From NCBI GenBank assembly GCA_913009635.1, contig CAJVXI010000005.1, forward strand, positions 1-47,416: 47,416 nucleotides of DNA. Reading direction: 5' to 3'. The position numbers were made by a program, and so were the translations under genes. The stretch comes from an uncultured bacterium. GTDB lineage: Bacteria; Patescibacteriota; Minisyncoccia; UBA6257; UBA9933. Under the pieces are notes generated by a model, which saw nothing but the letters and a program-made list of their open reading frames with translations, did not search any database and had not been told where the DNA came from. Positions 31,396-40,021 of the stretch are shown one piece after another. Positions within the stretch are counted from its first letter, which is position 1, and each line of letters starts with the position of its first letter.

Positions 31396-32183
31396 ATTAT
31401 GAATTAAGGACTCAACAATTTACCGGGCCGATTGAGAAACTACTGGAACTAATTGAAGAGAAAAAATTACCAATCTCCGATTTAAGTTTAGCCGAAGTTA
31501 CGGCTGATTTTTTGCATTATCTCAAGACATTGACCAATACAGATTTTACACAGATCAACACAGACAACGCACGGACTAATACGAAAAAAAGTCAGCATAA
31601 GTCCGTGTCAAGTCCGTGTGAGTCCGCGTATAGCCCACGGTTGTTGGCTGATTTTGTGGTAATTGCTTCAAGATTGCTTTTAATCAAATCTAAATCTTTG
31701 CTGCCGAATTTTGAATTAACAGAAGATGAAGAAGAGGGGATAAAAGATTTAGAACGGAGAATTCGGCTTTATAAAGAATTCAAGCCGGCAATAGATTTAT
31801 TTAAAAAAACCTGGGAACAAAAAGGTTATTCAGTTTCGCGGCCACTTTTTCATGGCCGGCCGCCGGTTTTTTATCCATCAAAAAATTTAGATATTAAAAT
31901 TTTACACCAAGCCATAAATTCCGTTTTTGAAGCCATTAAGGAATTGTCACCGGAAACTCAGACAATCGAATTATCTGAAATTAGCTTAGAGGAAAAAATT
32001 AAAGAAGTTATCAAGCGATTAGAAGTAGGTATTCAGCACTTTGGAAAATTAACTAAAGAAAAATCGCGTTTAGAAGTAATTGTGTTTTTTTTGGCTTTAC
32101 TTCATTTATTGCGAGACCAAGTTATTAAAGTCGAGCAAAAACAAGGCTTTTCTGATATAATGATAGAGAAGCATGAATCATGA
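31392..32183 (+). CDS. scpA: Segregation and condensation protein A
   Basis: 263 residues. Kleisin pattern: FTGPIEKLLELIEEKKLPIS near the start, ADFVVIASRLLLIKSKSLLP in the middle, and a winged-helix C-terminus (RLEVIVFFLALLHLLRDQVI). It bridges SMC heads with ScpB. A stutter block (31530-31640, words ACACAGAT, AAGTCCGTGT) is inserted in frame in the loop before the ADFVVIA helix. Four-base overlap with the gene upstream, 24 bases to scpB; the spacer repeats GAATCATGAAC. Confidence 0.92.
   Translation: MNYELRTQQFTGPIEKLLELIEEKKLPISDLSLAEVTADFLHYLKTLTNTDFTQINTDNARTNTKKSQHKSVSSPCESAYSPRLLADFVVIASRLLLIKSKSLLPNFELTEDEEEGIKDLERRIRLYKEFKPAIDLFKKTWEQKGYSVSRPLFHGRPPVFYPSKNLDIKILHQAINSVFEAIKELSPETQTIELSEISLEEKIKEVIKRLEVGIQHFGKLTKEKSRLEVIVFFLALLHLLRDQVIKVEQKQGFSDIMIEKHES
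31530..31640. repeat. In-gene stutter repeat in scpA
   Basis: CCAATACAGATTTTACACAG, CACGGACTAATACG, AAGTCCGTGTCAAGTCCGTG and AGTCCGCGTA occur in sequence, the same vocabulary as the insertions in dnaX and murC. It encodes a Thr/Ser/Lys-rich loop. Confidence 0.8.
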
Positions 32184-32207
32184 ACAGCGAATCATGAACA
32201 ATGAATT

Positions 32208-32753
32208 ATGAATAAAGCAGAAAATAATCAAAATATTACTGGTGCGGTTGAGGCAATTCTTTTTGTTTATGGCGAGCCGATGGAAATAAAGAAAATCGCT
32301 AAAATTTTAAAAATCAGTGAATCAAAAATAAAAGAAGCCATTCAACAACTTGAACAGGAATTTTTAGTTGAGAATAGGGGATTGAAATTAATTTTTATTG
32401 GCGAACGAGTTCAGTTGGCAACTAAGCCGGAATTTGTTTCAATAATAGAGAATATTATTAAAGAAGAATCAAAAGAAACTCTTACTCCGGCTTCTTTGGA
32501 AACGCTTTCGCTAATTGCTTATTTGGGTCCGCTTTCCAGGGCTCAGATTGATTTTTATCGGGGAGTAAATTCTTCTTTTATTCTGCGAGCTCTTTTAATA
32601 AGGGGATTGGTTGAGCGTTTTTCGGACGTTAAAAGAGCTAATATGTATCTTTATAAACCAAGTTTTGATTTGTTAAAATATTTAGGGGTTTCCAAAGTTG
32701 AAGAATTACCGGAATATGATAGATATAAATCACAAGCACCAAGCACCAAATAA
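32208..32753 (+). CDS. scpB: Segregation and condensation protein B
   Basis: 181 residues. Two winged-helix domains: AVEAILFVYGEPMEIKKIAK, LIFIGERVQLATKPEF, then SLETLSLIAYLGPLSRAQID and VERFSDVKRANMYLYKPSFD. ScpB dimers stabilise the ScpA-SMC complex. The last residues (QAPSTK) and the TAA stop are made by the left arm of an inverted word-repeat, AAGCACCAAATAAC. Confidence 0.93.
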   Translation: MNKAENNQNITGAVEAILFVYGEPMEIKKIAKILKISESKIKEAIQQLEQEFLVENRGLKLIFIGERVQLATKPEFVSIIENIIKEESKETLTPASLETLSLIAYLGPLSRAQIDFYRGVNSSFILRALLIRGLVERFSDVKRANMYLYKPSFDLLKYLGVSKVEELPEYDRYKSQAPSTK

Positions 32754-32893
32754 CAAATAAGCACCAAATTCTATCCGCCAGCTGGCGGACTAAACACTGG
32801 TTTCGGTCATTGGAATTTACCCCTCGGTCCTGAAATTCTCGGAGTTGAAGGATTTGGAATTTGGAATTTGAAATTTGTTATTTGGAATTTTTA
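32730..32893. repeat. Inverted word-repeat element, copy 4
   Basis: Left words AAGCACCAAGCACC and AAATAACAAATAAG, apex CCGCCAGCTGGCGGA, then TTTCGGTCATTGG, a nested CCCCTCGGTCCTGAAATTC block, and right words GGAATTTGGAATTTG and GTTATTTGGAATTT. It supplies the end of scpB and reaches up to the ATG of the carboxypeptidase gene. Confidence 0.85.
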
Positions 32894-32898
32894 AAATT

Positions 32899-33966
32899 AT
32901 GACTAAATTTCAATCTTTAATTTTAATCGTAATAATTCTGATTTCTGTTTTAATATTTAAGGCGTCTAATCAAGACATTATTAAAGTTGCGCAAACCGAA
33001 AATTTTGAAGCAAATATTAGCGTTGTTGTTTCTAATCCTTGGATTGGTCAAAAGATTAGTTCTGAATTTGGTCAAAGCGTTAATCTTGAGCAAAGCCAAG
33101 AAATTATTTCCGAACCAGTACAAGAGGAAATCAATGAGCTTGTATTACAGTCGGAAGAACAGTCGGAAGAACAACCGGAAGAACAAATAGAGCAACAGTC
33201 AGAGGGTGATTATAGCCAAAGCGAAAACATTGTAGTTAATTCACCGCAGCCAATTATTCATTCTCATATTGCTTCAGTAAAATATTTAGATAACAATTTA
33301 GATTTTTTTGAATTAAATATCTCTAATCGTTGGCCAATTGCTTCTTTAACTAAATTAATGACTGCTGTAATAGTTGCTGAAAACGGCAATCTAGATAATA
33401 AAATAATAATAAATAAAGATGGTTTTAAATTTGAAACAAATGGTTCGGCTGGCGGACTCTCTTCTGGAGAAAGTTTTACTGTTGAAGATTTAATTAAGGT
33501 AATGTTGATTACTTCCAGCAATGATGCGGCAGTTGCTTTAGCTGAAGCAATAAATCCGGAGTTTGTTGGATTAATGAATCAAAAAGCCACTAAATTAAAA
33601 ATGACAGAGACAAATTTTTATGACCCGACTGGTCTTTCTTATCGTAATCAATCAACAGTTAATGATTTAGCTAAGTTAATAAATTATATTTATTATATTC
33701 ATCCGCAAATTTTTGAGATTACCAGACAAAAAGAGGTAGAAATATTAGAATTAAACAGTAGAACAACCCGTAAATTAACCAATATTAATAAATTAGCGGG
33801 CGGAACTTATTTTATTGGTGGTAAGACTGGATACATCGATGCAGCTGATGAAAATTTGATATCACTTTTTGCTAAACATGGTCGTCTTATTTTAATAACC
33901 GTGCTTGGCAGTAAGAGTAGATTTGCCGACACCGAAACATTATTAGAACTAGTGGCTAAACCCTAG
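32899..33966 (+). CDS. S11 D-alanyl-D-alanine carboxypeptidase
   Basis: 355 residues from MTKFQSLILIVIIL, a signal anchor. A Gln/Glu-rich linker follows, with tandem SEEQ units. The penicillin-binding core has SxxK as IASLTKLMTAVI, SxN as TSSNDAAVAL, and KTG as GGKTGYID. It trims the terminal D-Ala of peptidoglycan peptides outside the membrane. It heads the mraY-ftsW-murG group. Its end runs into a CTAGTGGCTAGTGGC repeat. Confidence 0.92.
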   Translation: MTKFQSLILIVIILISVLIFKASNQDIIKVAQTENFEANISVVVSNPWIGQKISSEFGQSVNLEQSQEIISEPVQEEINELVLQSEEQSEEQPEEQIEQQSEGDYSQSENIVVNSPQPIIHSHIASVKYLDNNLDFFELNISNRWPIASLTKLMTAVIVAENGNLDNKIIINKDGFKFETNGSAGGLSSGESFTVEDLIKVMLITSSNDAAVALAEAINPEFVGLMNQKATKLKMTETNFYDPTGLSYRNQSTVNDLAKLINYIYYIHPQIFEITRQKEVEILELNSRTTRKLTNINKLAGGTYFIGGKTGYIDAADENLISLFAKHGRLILITVLGSKSRFADTETLLELVAKP

Positions 33967-33990
33967 TGGCTAGTGGCTTTAATAAATTAT

Positions 33991-35034
33991 ATGTTAACCT
34001 TACAGGCAGTTCGTATTTTAATATTAAGCGGTTTATCTTTTTTTGTGGCTTTAGCGATGACACCGTTTTTGATTAAATTTTTATCAAAATATCAGTTGGG
34101 TAAGCAAATTCGTGTTAGTGAACGAACTCCGATTTTTTCAAAACTTCATCAAATTAAAGCAGGCACTCCAACAATGGGCGGAATTGTTATTTGGCTGACG
34201 GTTATTGGTTTGGCTTTTTTGTTTTTTGTTTTGAATTTCTTTTTTAACGGCGTATGGGATTATTTTAATTTTACTGACCGAGCTGAAACATATTTGCCAA
34301 TAGCGGCAATGCTGATTGCCGCGATATTAGGTTTGGTGGATGACTTATTTGGAATTTTTAAAATAGGTCCGAATGGCGGAGGAATAAAAGTACGGCATAA
34401 ATTAATTATTTATACTTTAATCGCGGCTCTTGGCGCATGGTGGTTTTATTTCAAATTGGATTGGAGTGTATTTTACATTCCGTTTTTCGGAAATATTGAA
34501 ATTCACGGTTGGTATTTTTTGATATTTATGTTTGTTATTATTGCCAGCGCTTTTTCTTCCAATGAAACAGATGGTTTGGATGGTTTACTTGGTGGAGTTT
34601 CACTTTTTGCTTTTGCCGCTTTAATGATAGTGGCTTTCTTTTTAGGAAGATATGATTTGGCAGTTTTTAATGGAGTAATTATTGGCGCCTTGCTGGCTTT
34701 TTTGTGGTTTAATGTTTATCCGGCCCGTTTTTTTATGGGCGATACAGGTTCAATGGCTTTGGGAATTACGCTTGGCGTAACAGCTATGCTTACCAATACC
34801 GCTTTATTCTTACCGTTCTTTATGATTATTCCGGTTATTGAATCACTTTCAGTGATTATTCAATTTACCAGCAAAAAACTTTTTAAGAAAAAAGTTTTTC
34901 TTTCAACTCCAATTCATCACCATTTCGAAGCTATTGGTTGGCCAGAAACCAAAATTACTATGAGATTTTGGATTATTTCCGCTGTTTTCACCGGCTTGGG
35001 ATTGGTATTGTTTTTCTTAAGCAGATTTCTGTAA
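33991..35034 (+). CDS. mraY: Phospho-MurNAc-pentapeptide translocase
   Basis: 347 residues from ATG 33991; the in-frame GTG at 33973 lies in the CTAGTGGC repeat. About ten membrane helices. Family motifs: KAGTPTMGGIVIW, LGLVDDLFGIF with the catalytic DD, ETDGLDGLLGG, FMGDTGSMALG, and STPIHHHFEAIGWPE. It makes lipid I from UDP-MurNAc-pentapeptide and undecaprenyl phosphate. The usual NLTDGLDG reads SNETDGLDG here. Confidence 0.95.
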   Translation: MLTLQAVRILILSGLSFFVALAMTPFLIKFLSKYQLGKQIRVSERTPIFSKLHQIKAGTPTMGGIVIWLTVIGLAFLFFVLNFFFNGVWDYFNFTDRAETYLPIAAMLIAAILGLVDDLFGIFKIGPNGGGIKVRHKLIIYTLIAALGAWWFYFKLDWSVFYIPFFGNIEIHGWYFLIFMFVIIASAFSSNETDGLDGLLGGVSLFAFAALMIVAFFLGRYDLAVFNGVIIGALLAFLWFNVYPARFFMGDTGSMALGITLGVTAMLTNTALFLPFFMIIPVIESLSVIIQFTSKKLFKKKVFLSTPIHHHFEAIGWPETKITMRFWIISAVFTGLGLVLFFLSRFL

Positions 35035-35038
35035 TTTT

Positions 35039-35047
35039 TGTTATAAT
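35039..35047 (+). promoter_or_regulatory. Extended -10, leaderless start
   Basis: TGTTATAAT ends six bases before the ATG at 35054. This distance puts the transcription start on or at the ATG. Confidence 0.65.
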
Positions 35048-35053
35048 TGAGAT

Positions 35054-36553
35054 ATGTCAATTATTTTAATTAAAAATATTCAGCTTCTTGATGGGACTGG
35101 GAGGCCAGCGGTCAAAGCCGATATTTTGGTTAAAAAAGAGAAGATTTACGCTATCGGCAGTTTTCCGAATTACGAAGCCGACAAAATCATAGATGGAATA
35201 GGAGCTTATTTGACACCTGGTTTTATTGATATTAATACTGATTCTGACCATTATTTAACTCTTTTTTCCAATCCTTCGCAAAAAGATTTTTTACTCCAAG
35301 GCGTAACCACTATTATTGGTGGCCAGTGCGGCGCTTCGTTGGCGCCTTTGCTTTACGGTTCTTTAGAATCAATTAAATCATGGGCAAATACAAGCCGCAC
35401 TAATATTAATTGGCAAACTGTGGCTGAGTTTCTAAAAGTAATGGATAAGATGCTTTTGGGAATAAATTTTGGCACTTTAGTTGGGCATTACACAATCCGG
35501 CAAAGTTTAATTGGTAATACTTTCAGAAAATTAACAAGAAATGAAATAGCTGTTTTTAGATCTTTATTGGAACGCTCTTTAAAAGAAGGAGCTTTTGGTT
35601 TTTCTACGGGATTGGGATATTTACAATCTCAACAAGTTCCTTACAGCGAACTTAAATCATTAGTTGAAATAGTGTCTAAGTTTAAAGGTTTTTATGCTAC
35701 TCATCTTAGAAATGAAAGAGAGGATCTTTTAGATTCTGTTAATGAAACAATCAAAATCGCCAAAGAAACTGGCGTTAAAACTTTAATAAGTCATTTCAGG
35801 CCAATCATCGGTTTTGAAGAAGATTACAAAACTTCTTTGGAATTAATTAATAAAAATATTGCTAAAGCTGATATTCATTTTGACCTTTGTCCTTTTGACA
35901 CTAGTAATGTGCCTATTTCTTTTTTGTTGCCGTCTTGGGCTCAGAGCAGAGATAGAGAAATGATGTTGAAAAATCTTCAAGTTCTAAAAATTAGAGAAAA
36001 GATTTTAAAAGAATTACCAAAATTAAACGGTAGGAAAATTATTATTATTTCCGCGCCAGGCAACGAATACTTATTAAATAAATCATTGGAAGAGTTTTCC
36101 GCTAACAGAAATTTAGACGTAAAAAACGGCCTTTTAACATTAATGGAAATTACTGATTTTCAAGCTGTTGTTTTTTATGGAAATATTGATATTAAAGGCG
36201 TTAAAAAAGCTTTATCTCATGAGAGGGCGATAATAGCTTCAAATAGAGCTAGTTCTTTAATTCAGACTGATACTAACTTGGCGTGTCCTAATGCAAATTT
36301 TACTTTTACTAAATTTTTAGAACTTTCCGAAAAAGAAAATATTTTGCCCATTGAAAAAGCAGTTAATAAGATTACTGGTTTGCCAGCTCAACAGCTTGGT
36401 TTGCGTGACAGAGGTGTAATCAGAGACGGCAATTTCGCGGATTTAGTTATTTTTAGAGATAGTAAGATTAGAGACGTAATTTTGAACGGAAAAATTGTTG
36501 TTAGAGACGGCGAATTTAAAGATGTTTTAGCGGGGCAAATATTAAGGTCTTGA
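35054..36553 (+). CDS. D-aminoacylase-like amidohydrolase, metal site degenerate
   Basis: 499 residues. Overall match to N-acyl-D-amino-acid deacylases: LLDGTGRPAVKADILV, YLTPGFIDINTDSD, GVTTIIGGQCGASLAP, FYATHLRNERED, TLISHFRPI, and a C-terminal GNFADLVIFRDSKI. But the metal-binding HTH after PGFID is NTD, and the late catalytic SDG region reads ASNRAS. The Cys ligand (GGQCG) and two middle His are kept. It may be inactive, use another ion or do a different reaction. It is inserted between mraY and ftsW, so a link to D-amino acids of peptidoglycan is plausible. Confidence 0.75.
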   Translation: MSIILIKNIQLLDGTGRPAVKADILVKKEKIYAIGSFPNYEADKIIDGIGAYLTPGFIDINTDSDHYLTLFSNPSQKDFLLQGVTTIIGGQCGASLAPLLYGSLESIKSWANTSRTNINWQTVAEFLKVMDKMLLGINFGTLVGHYTIRQSLIGNTFRKLTRNEIAVFRSLLERSLKEGAFGFSTGLGYLQSQQVPYSELKSLVEIVSKFKGFYATHLRNEREDLLDSVNETIKIAKETGVKTLISHFRPIIGFEEDYKTSLELINKNIAKADIHFDLCPFDTSNVPISFLLPSWAQSRDREMMLKNLQVLKIREKILKELPKLNGRKIIIISAPGNEYLLNKSLEEFSANRNLDVKNGLLTLMEITDFQAVVFYGNIDIKGVKKALSHERAIIASNRASSLIQTDTNLACPNANFTFTKFLELSEKENILPIEKAVNKITGLPAQQLGLRDRGVIRDGNFADLVIFRDSKIRDVILNGKIVVRDGEFKDVLAGQILRS

Positions 36554-36554
36554 C

Positions 36555-36590
36555 CTAAAAATCAGAGTCATTATGATGAATGATTTTTAG
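36555..36590. terminator. Hairpin between the aminoacylase gene and ftsW
   Basis: CTAAAAATCA / TGATTTTTAG outer stem and TCATT/AATGA inner stem. No strong T-run, so it may be a weak terminator or RNA-stability element. Confidence 0.5.
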
Positions 36591-36609
36591 CTGTCAAACT
36601 GCTCAATTT

Positions 36610-36615
36610 TATAAT
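36610..36615 (+). promoter_or_regulatory. Candidate -10 of ftsW
   Basis: TATAAT, 14 bases before the ATG at 36630. No SD in the leader. Confidence 0.4.
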
Positions 36616-36629
36616 TAAATTTTCTCACT

Positions 36630-37751
36630 ATGTTTAAAAATTCAAATAAAATTGGCAAGGGACATAATCCGGATTATTTTTTTATTCTTTGCATTGTTTT
36701 GCTGACGATTTTTGGTTTAGTAATGCTTTCTAGCGCTTCTTCTGATTTGGGTAAAAAAAAATTTGATGATACTTTCTATTATCTTAAACACCAATTAATT
36801 TACGGTTTAAGTTTGGGAATTTTTGGTTTTTTGGCGGCAAGCGGTATTTATTACAGGAAATTAGAACGGTACGCGGTTCCTTTTTTAATTATAAATATTG
36901 TTCTTTTAATTTTGATTTTTACAAATTTAGGTTCTTCTCATGGCTTGGCTACTCGTTGGCTTGACCTCGGCTTTTTTTCTTTTCAACCGGCTGAGTTATT
37001 GAAATTCACTTTTATTATTTATTTAGCCGCGTGGTTAAGTAATAAGAAAATTAACCGTCAAACAAGTTTCTTGGGAGGATGGCTACCGTTTTTGGTTATT
37101 TGCGGCGTAGTTGCTTTTTTGGTATTTAAACAGCCAGCCACTACTACTGTTTTAGTAGTGTTGGCATCCGCGCTAATACTTTATTTTATTAGCGGAGCAC
37201 GGCTCTCTTTTATCGTTGGGACGCTTCTTTTGGGAATTTTAGCGGTTGGGATACTTATTTCATCCAGCCCATATCGTTTTGAACGAGTAAAGAGTTTTTT
37301 AAATAAAGAAAGCGTAAATATCCAAGCAGAGGGATTTCATCAAAATCAGGCATTGATAGCTATTGGAACTGGCGGTTTTTGGGGTGTTGGATTTGGGCAG
37401 TCAACTACAAAATTTAGATATCTTCCAGAGCCAATAGGGGATTCAATTTTTGCGGTCATTGCCGAAGAATTAGGATTTATTGGCGCTTTAATACTTATTA
37501 CTGTTTTCGTCGCGCTTATAATTAGGGGTTTTTTAATTGCTAAACATTCTCAAGATCAATTTGCTAAATTAATAGTAGTTGGTCTGACTTCTATTATTGC
37601 TATTCAAGTTTTTGTTCATATAGCGGCAATTTCCGGATTAATCCCTTTAACTGGCGTTCCATTGCCGTTTATCAGTTATGGGGGAACCGCTTTAGCGATT
37701 TTTTTGACGATGAGCGGGGTTATTGTTAATATATCTAAGTACACTAGTTAA
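36630..37751 (+). CDS. ftsW: FtsW/RodA family lipid II polymerase
   Basis: 373 residues, about ten membrane helices. SEDS motifs: VMLSSASSDLG, GLATRWLDLGFFSFQPAELLK without gaps, EGFHQNQALIAIGTGG, LPEPIGDSIFAVIAEELGF, and GLIPLTGVPLPFISYGGT. SEDS proteins polymerise lipid II into glycan strands with a class B PBP. The neighbours mraY and murG favour FtsW over RodA. Confidence 0.92.
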   Translation: MFKNSNKIGKGHNPDYFFILCIVLLTIFGLVMLSSASSDLGKKKFDDTFYYLKHQLIYGLSLGIFGFLAASGIYYRKLERYAVPFLIINIVLLILIFTNLGSSHGLATRWLDLGFFSFQPAELLKFTFIIYLAAWLSNKKINRQTSFLGGWLPFLVICGVVAFLVFKQPATTTVLVVLASALILYFISGARLSFIVGTLLLGILAVGILISSSPYRFERVKSFLNKESVNIQAEGFHQNQALIAIGTGGFWGVGFGQSTTKFRYLPEPIGDSIFAVIAEELGFIGALILITVFVALIIRGFLIAKHSQDQFAKLIVVGLTSIIAIQVFVHIAAISGLIPLTGVPLPFISYGGTALAIFLTMSGVIVNISKYTS

Positions 37752-37893
37752 AATTCCAAATAACAAATTCCAAATCTCAAATAAATTCCAAATTTCAATT
37801 ACCGAAATTCTAAACACGACGGGTTTTGGTCATTGAGATTTTGGTCATTGAGTATTATTTGTAATTTGGTGCTTGGAATTTGAGATTTATAAA
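37752..37893. repeat. Inverted word-repeat element, copy 5, with a murG promoter
   Basis: Left words AATTCCAAATAACAAATTCC and CCGAAATTCTAAACACG, right words TTTTGGTCATTGAG twice and TTTGGTGCTTGGAATTTGAG. The right edge runs into TATAAA (37888), five bases before the murG ATG, and TTTGGT stands 17 bases further up. So the element itself appears to carry the murG promoter. Confidence 0.8.
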
Positions 37894-37898
37894 ATTCT

Positions 37899-39008
37899 AT
37901 GCGAATTTTATTTACCGGTGGTGGCACCGGAGGACATATTTATCCGATTTTAGCGATTGCTGAAGAAATTAAGCAAAAGCAGGCTGATTTAGATTTGCGT
38001 TATTTTGGCGCTCCCGGAATATATCAAAATTTATTAGAAGTTAGCGGAATAAAGGTCTCAAAAATTTTTTCCAGCAAATTACGGCGTTATTTTGATATTA
38101 GAAATTTTTTAGATGCTCCAAAATTTATTTTAAGTTTATTTCAGGCATTTTGGAAAGTTTTTTGGTTTATGCCTGATGTTCTGTTCTCAAAGGGTGGACC
38201 TGGTGCTCTGGCAATTATTTTAGCTTGTAGATTTTATAAAGTTCCGATTATTATTCATGAATCAGACAGCGTTCCTGGAATTACTAATCAAATTTCCGCA
38301 AGTTTTGCCAAAAGAATCGGAATTTCTTTTGCTTCAACAGCGGAAACTTTTAGCGGCCAAATTGCTTTAGTTGGCAATCCAATTCGGACCTCACTTGTAA
38401 AAGAAGCGCTTGAAAAAGATGAAGCTAAGAAAACTTTAGGCTTTAATTTGCAAATGCCATTGATTTTAGTTATTGGCGGTTCTCAGGGAGCAGTTCGTCT
38501 TAATGATTTTTTTATGGATATTGTTGAGGACTTGATTAAGGATTGGCAGGTTTTTCATCAAACTGGACATAATAATTATCAAGGAGTTAAAAATGAATTG
38601 ACTCTTATTGCTAAAGATTTTAGCGATGAAGAAAAAGCGCGTTATAAATTAATTTCTTATTTAGATAAAGATTTAAAAGACGCTTTATCAGCCGCTGACT
38701 TGGTTGTTGCTCGGGCTGGCAGTGGAACTATTTTTGAGTTGGCGGCTTTTGGTAAACCAGCTTTTCTTGTCCCTTTGCCTGAATCAGCCGGTAATCATCA
38801 GGTAGTTAATGCTTATGAATATGCTAGAACTGGAGCGGCAATTGTGCTTGAAGAAGATAATTTGAAACCAGATATTTTTCTCACTCAACTTAAAAAGGTT
38901 TTTAATGAACCGGAAAAATTAAAATCAATGTCTGAGGCAGCTTTGAAGTTTGCTAAGCCGGATGCGGCTAAAATGGTTGCGGAGGAAATTATTAAATTAA
39001 GCCACTAG
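37899..39008 (+). CDS. murG: UDP-GlcNAc transferase MurG
   Basis: 369 residues. GT-B fold: FTGGGTGGHIYPILAIAEEI at the N-terminus, FSKGGPGALAIILA, IIHESDSVPGITNQ, LVIGGSQGAVRLND, and RAGSGTIFELAAFGKPAFLV. It adds GlcNAc to lipid I to give lipid II, the step between MraY and FtsW. Probably leaderless, with TATAAA five bases ahead. The end meets a GCCACTAGCCACTAG repeat. Confidence 0.95.
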   Translation: MRILFTGGGTGGHIYPILAIAEEIKQKQADLDLRYFGAPGIYQNLLEVSGIKVSKIFSSKLRRYFDIRNFLDAPKFILSLFQAFWKVFWFMPDVLFSKGGPGALAIILACRFYKVPIIIHESDSVPGITNQISASFAKRIGISFASTAETFSGQIALVGNPIRTSLVKEALEKDEAKKTLGFNLQMPLILVIGGSQGAVRLNDFFMDIVEDLIKDWQVFHQTGHNNYQGVKNELTLIAKDFSDEEKARYKLISYLDKDLKDALSAADLVVARAGSGTIFELAAFGKPAFLVPLPESAGNHQVVNAYEYARTGAAIVLEEDNLKPDIFLTQLKKVFNEPEKLKSMSEAALKFAKPDAAKMVAEEIIKLSH

Positions 39009-39079
39009 GGTATAGCCACTAGCCACTAGTGTATTAGTTAACTATTGACTGGTTTGAATAATAGATATAATATAGAATT
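39009..39079. repeat. GCCACTAG stutter
   Basis: GGGTATAGCCACTAGCCACTAGTG follows murG. The same words flank mraY (33950-33985) and the nuclease gene (45436-45470). Confidence 0.7.
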
Positions 39080-39292
39080 ATGTCCACTCAAACTGCGGAA
39101 AAAATATATAAAGAAGTGAAAGCGCTAAGAAAAGAAACTAAAACTCTCAGAGAGCTGGTTTTTCTTATTCTTAGAGATTCTGAAGGGGAATATAAAAATT
39201 TATTTATAAAACGGATTCTTGCAAAATCTCGTTCAAAACCGCAATTTACTTTTACTAATAAAAAAGACCTTTTGAAGCAAATTTCTTCTTAA
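39080..39292 (+). CDS. Antitoxin-like protein
   Basis: 70 residues, helical and basic (KIYKEVKALRKETKTLRELV). No DNA-binding family recognised. It overlaps by one base the ATG of a broken ParE/RelE-type toxin gene, the normal order of such pairs. Antitoxin role is inferred from this position. Confidence 0.55.
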   Translation: MSTQTAEKIYKEVKALRKETKTLRELVFLILRDSEGEYKNLFIKRILAKSRSKPQFTFTNKKDLLKQISS

Positions 39293-39551
39293 TGGAAATA
39301 ATTTATTCAAGCGATTTTATTAAGTCAGCAAAATTAATTCCGAAGTCAGTCCAAAAAAAACTGGTTATTTTATTGGGAGTTCTTCAAAAAATCCATTTAA
39401 TTCAAAACTTCACACAAAGCCATTAATAGGCAAATTAAAAGGATTTTATTCATTTCGGATTACCCGTGGTTGGCGGGTAATTTTTAATTTTCTAAATCAT
39501 CAAAAAATTTTTCTTATTGACGTTGCTCATCGCAAAGATATTTATAAGTAA
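39292..39551 (+). pseudogene. RelE/ParE-type toxin with one frameshift
   Basis: ATG 39292 reads MEIIYSSDFIKSAKLIPKSV and stops early at 39428. One extra A in the A6 run at 39386-39391 gives NPFNSKLHTKPLIGKLKGFY, then SFRITRGWRVIFNF and IFLIDVAHRKDIYK. These are the canonical RelE/YafQ/ParE core strands. So the toxin is intact apart from one missing base in a homopolymer. Inactivation of a toxin, a sequencing error or slippage are all possible. Confidence 0.75.
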
Positions 39552-39571
39552 ATTCTAATATCACGGTGAGG

Positions 39572-39600
39572 TTGACAAAGTAAGGCAAATATACTATATT
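39572..39600 (+). promoter_or_regulatory. Consensus promoter
   Basis: TTGACA (39572), 17-base spacer, TATATT (39595-39600). It drives the SD-led gene at 39658. Confidence 0.8.
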
Positions 39601-39657
39601 TTTGATATCGTAAGTAAAATGCTTGTTCTTTTATAAAATAAATAGGAGAGTAATAAA

Positions 39658-39996
39658 ATGAATATATTAATTGAAGCTGTGGTGATAGACGGCAAACAGT
39701 ATGTTGTTAAATATGTTCCTAAAGATGACATCTATCCCGCTTTTGGTTATGCCATCGGAAATAATATGATTATAAGACAAGATTTACCACTACGAGTTAA
39801 AAAGTTTGTTAAAGCTCATGAGCTATATCATTGCCGAGACAAATCTACTTGGGGAGGATGGATTGGGCAAGAGTTGAGAGCCAACATTATTCCTGGATTA
39901 AAAAATCCTATTGGATTGGCTATTATTGTATTGAAAACGATATCCGACTTGGATAGAATTAAGTATTATTTAAAACGAATAAAAAGAGGTTGTTAA
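39658..39996 (+). CDS. Small HExxH metallopeptidase-like protein (ImmA/IrrE-like)
   Basis: 112 residues from ATG with AATAGGAGAG upstream. KKFVKAHELYHCRDKS carries HExxH in a helix, followed by GQELRANIIPG, whose Glu could be the third zinc ligand. This layout resembles ImmA/IrrE (COG2856) peptidases, which cleave repressors, but in very short form. Substrate unknown. It lies next to the broken toxin pair and ends at a terminator. Confidence 0.65.
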   Translation: MNILIEAVVIDGKQYVVKYVPKDDIYPAFGYAIGNNMIIRQDLPLRVKKFVKAHELYHCRDKSTWGGWIGQELRANIIPGLKNPIGLAIIVLKTISDLDRIKYYLKRIKRGC

Positions 39997-40021
39997 TTTT
40001 AACAGATAAAATTTATAATAC

